From Chitinophagaceae bacterium (GTDB taxonomy: Bacteria > Bacteroidota > Bacteroidia > Chitinophagales > Chitinophagaceae), in the NCBI GenBank assembly GCA_021323155.1, contig JAJTCI010000158.1, positions 1-5,951 of the forward strand: a DNA stretch of 5,951 bases, written 5' to 3'. The notes under the pieces are model-generated. The model was given only the letters and a program-made list of their open reading frames with translations. It had not been told where the DNA came from and ran no database searches. Shown here in pieces: positions 4,433 to 5,951 of this stretch (position 1 is its first letter; each line of letters starts with the position of its first letter). Position numbers and translations under genes: made by a program.

Positions 4433-5951
4433 ATGAAACGATGGGCACTATATCTCCTGTTATTGGTCGCTGGCTATAGTGCTATCGGCCAAAAAAACGT
4501 TATGCCTCACGCCGCGCCGGTCGAGAACAGTCAAAAATTGTGGAGGGCGCTATTGGTAAGTCCCGCTGACACATCGCGCATAAGCATCCAGCTGCAGTTA
4601 GCGAACAACTATTTATACCTGCCCGGAGATACCGCTTTGACGTTGCTGGATAATGCCGTTGCTTTATCCACTTCACTTGGCCATGCCCCCGGCCTTGTAA
4701 AAGCCTTGCAAATAAGAGGCACATTCTATGAGACAACATCATTAGATTACTCGCGGGCACTGAGCTATTACCGCCAAGCCTTGACGCTCGCCCTGCAGGC
4801 AAGTTCAAATCCTGATGTGCATGACCTTTATGGAAATATCCTGAACCTGCACTTCTACCGCGGCGAATTTATCAATGCGATGAGAATCGCTTCCGACGGG
4901 CTGTCACTTGCGGAAAATACGGGGGACGTGGCAAAGCGGGCGCATTATCACAATATTATCGGGTTTATTCATTTGCGGCAGAAAAACGCCACTGGGTCGG
5001 AAACCCATTACCGCCTTTACCTTGATCTTGCAAGACTCCTCGACGACAGCCTGGTTATCGCTGATGCCCTGAACGGGGTTGGTGAAGCCCTGATCCTAAA
5101 CAAATCGTATATGGCAGCACTCAGTTTTCTCGAAGATTCTAGGAAAATCTATTTCAATCTGTATGAAAGGGATAAATTGAACAAACAAGACCGTCTGCCT
5201 TATGTCCTTTTTAAAATCGGATATTGCCACGGCATGCACGGGAACGTGGCGGAGGCGATCTCGTATTGCAACCAGGCTCTGCGCTTCACCAAAACGACCT
5301 CCAGCAACAGCTACGATCTTGCTCAATACTATCTTTATTCGGGTCACCTATACACAAAGCAACGCCAGTTTAATTCGGCATCCCGGCTATTGCGGACCGG
5401 TCTGGGGATCGCAACCAAAATCGGGCATAAGGAAAATATCCGTGATGCGTACCAATACATGCACGAGTTGTTCTCGTTGAAAAACGAGTACGACAGCGCA
5501 TACTGCTACTATACTTTGTATGACGGATTGAAAGATTCCATCATCAATGAAAACACCGCCCGGGAAATTCAACAGCTGGAAGCCAACTACCTGCTAGCGA
5601 AAAAGGACACCGAGATTGGATTCCTTAACGAGCAGAAGAAGCTCCATGAAGAAAAAATAAAGAAACAACAGCTTATCCAAAATCTGTCTATCCTTTTTGC
5701 AAGCCTTGTTGTGTTAACGACTTTCCTGCTTGTCAATCGCATCCGCCTTAAAAGAAAGAACCGCCTGCAGCAGGAACTCAATAACCGTCAATCCGAAGTA
5801 TTCAGCCTGACTGCGGCGATCCAGGACAAGGAAAGAAAACGCATTGCGCAGGACCTGCATGATGGCATGGGGACCCTGCTCTCCGCGGCACGGCTGAAAT
5901 TATCTTCTCTAACAAACACCTTACCTGAAGTGAACGATACATTGGTGCTGC
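4433..5951 (+). CDS. TPR-containing membrane sensor histidine kinase (partial, C-terminus off the right edge)
   Basis: 506 complete codons are visible, open to the edge. Residues 1-20 (MKRWALYLLLLVAGYSAIGQ) are a signal peptide, placing the sensor part in the periplasm. Residues about 30-365 are helical tetratricopeptide-like repeats (for example ALSYYRQALTLA from 109 and AISYCNQALRF farther on), likely protein-binding. A coiled coil about 373-417 (ENTAREIQQLEANYLLAKKD...) leads into one membrane helix at 418-434 (LSILFASLVVLTTFLLV). A second short coiled linker reaches the HisKA_3-type dimerisation box ERKRIAQDLHDGMG, with the predicted phospho-accepting His476. The ATPase domain should follow beyond the edge. 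This is the NarX/DesK-like kinase class; its partner is normally a LuxR-type (NarL-like) response regulator, perhaps the next gene, unseen here. The signal sensed is unknown. The start is set by the signal peptide; the next Met (24) would lose it. It lies 70 bases after sucC, across a strong terminator, so it is probably a separate unit. Confidence 0.9.
   Translation, partial: MKRWALYLLLLVAGYSAIGQKNVMPHAAPVENSQKLWRALLVSPADTSRISIQLQLANNYLYLPGDTALTLLDNAVALSTSLGHAPGLVKALQIRGTFYETTSLDYSRALSYYRQALTLALQASSNPDVHDLYGNILNLHFYRGEFINAMRIASDGLSLAENTGDVAKRAHYHNIIGFIHLRQKNATGSETHYRLYLDLARLLDDSLVIADALNGVGEALILNKSYMAALSFLEDSRKIYFNLYERDKLNKQDRLPYVLFKIGYCHGMHGNVAEAISYCNQALRFTKTTSSNSYDLAQYYLYSGHLYTKQRQFNSASRLLRTGLGIATKIGHKENIRDAYQYMHELFSLKNEYDSAYCYYTLYDGLKDSIINENTAREIQQLEANYLLAKKDTEIGFLNEQKKLHEEKIKKQQLIQNLSILFASLVVLTTFLLVNRIRLKRKNRLQQELNNRQSEVFSLTAAIQDKERKRIAQDLHDGMGTLLSAARLKLSSLTNTLPEVNDTLVL

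Noticed and set aside
4500..4808. 102-codon minus-strand open frame opposite the kinase gene
   Set aside because: The plus frame encodes the signal peptide and TPR region of a long, intact kinase; the antisense product has no recognisable features.
1..5951. Defence island, CRISPR array, mobile element or biosynthetic cluster
   Set aside because: There are no direct repeats with spacers, no transposase or integrase, and no run of functionally linked unknown genes; the gene order looks like ordinary chromosome.

Overview
The window looks like chromosomal DNA of a member of the Bacteroidota, most likely the Chitinophagia/Chitinophagaceae. The reasons are the protein types (a PolB-like exonuclease, a YceI protein and a TPR histidine kinase of the kind common there), the lack of Shine-Dalgarno sequences before the starts, and -7 elements resembling TAnnTTTG close to several start codons. 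Base composition is moderate and even. I see no mobile element, tRNA, rRNA, CRISPR array or sign of recent transfer, and no gap between genes longer than about 170 bases.

Layout, left to right. (1) 1-603, minus: N-terminal 201 residues of a predicted PolB-like 3'-5' exonuclease, running off the left edge. (2) 657-1646, plus, divergent from it: an uncharacterised single-pass membrane protein with a long coiled coil and a beta-rich C-terminal domain, followed by a UUCG-loop terminator. (3) 1776-2351, plus: an unrecognised small secreted protein with four mature cysteines. (4) 2406-2981, minus, convergent with it: a complete secreted YceI-family protein. A hairpin between the two has its T-run only on the minus strand. 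(5) 3151-4362, plus, divergent from yceI: complete sucC, the beta subunit of succinyl-CoA synthetase, closed by a strong terminator and without sucD beside it. (6) 4433 to the right edge, plus: a TPR-containing membrane sensor histidine kinase, cut after its phospho-accepting histidine box.

The genes look like separate transcription units and do not form a pathway: each plus-strand gene has its own candidate promoter or a terminator before it, and the rest are arranged divergently or convergently. SucC belongs to the TCA cycle, the exonuclease to DNA metabolism, YceI and the 1776 protein to the envelope or periplasm, and the kinase to signalling. I found no convincing new multi-gene system. 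The points most worth a second look are Gln20 in SucC (a possible GTP-preference marker), two -7 elements that nearly touch their start codons (possible leaderless mRNAs), and the two uncharacterised envelope proteins.
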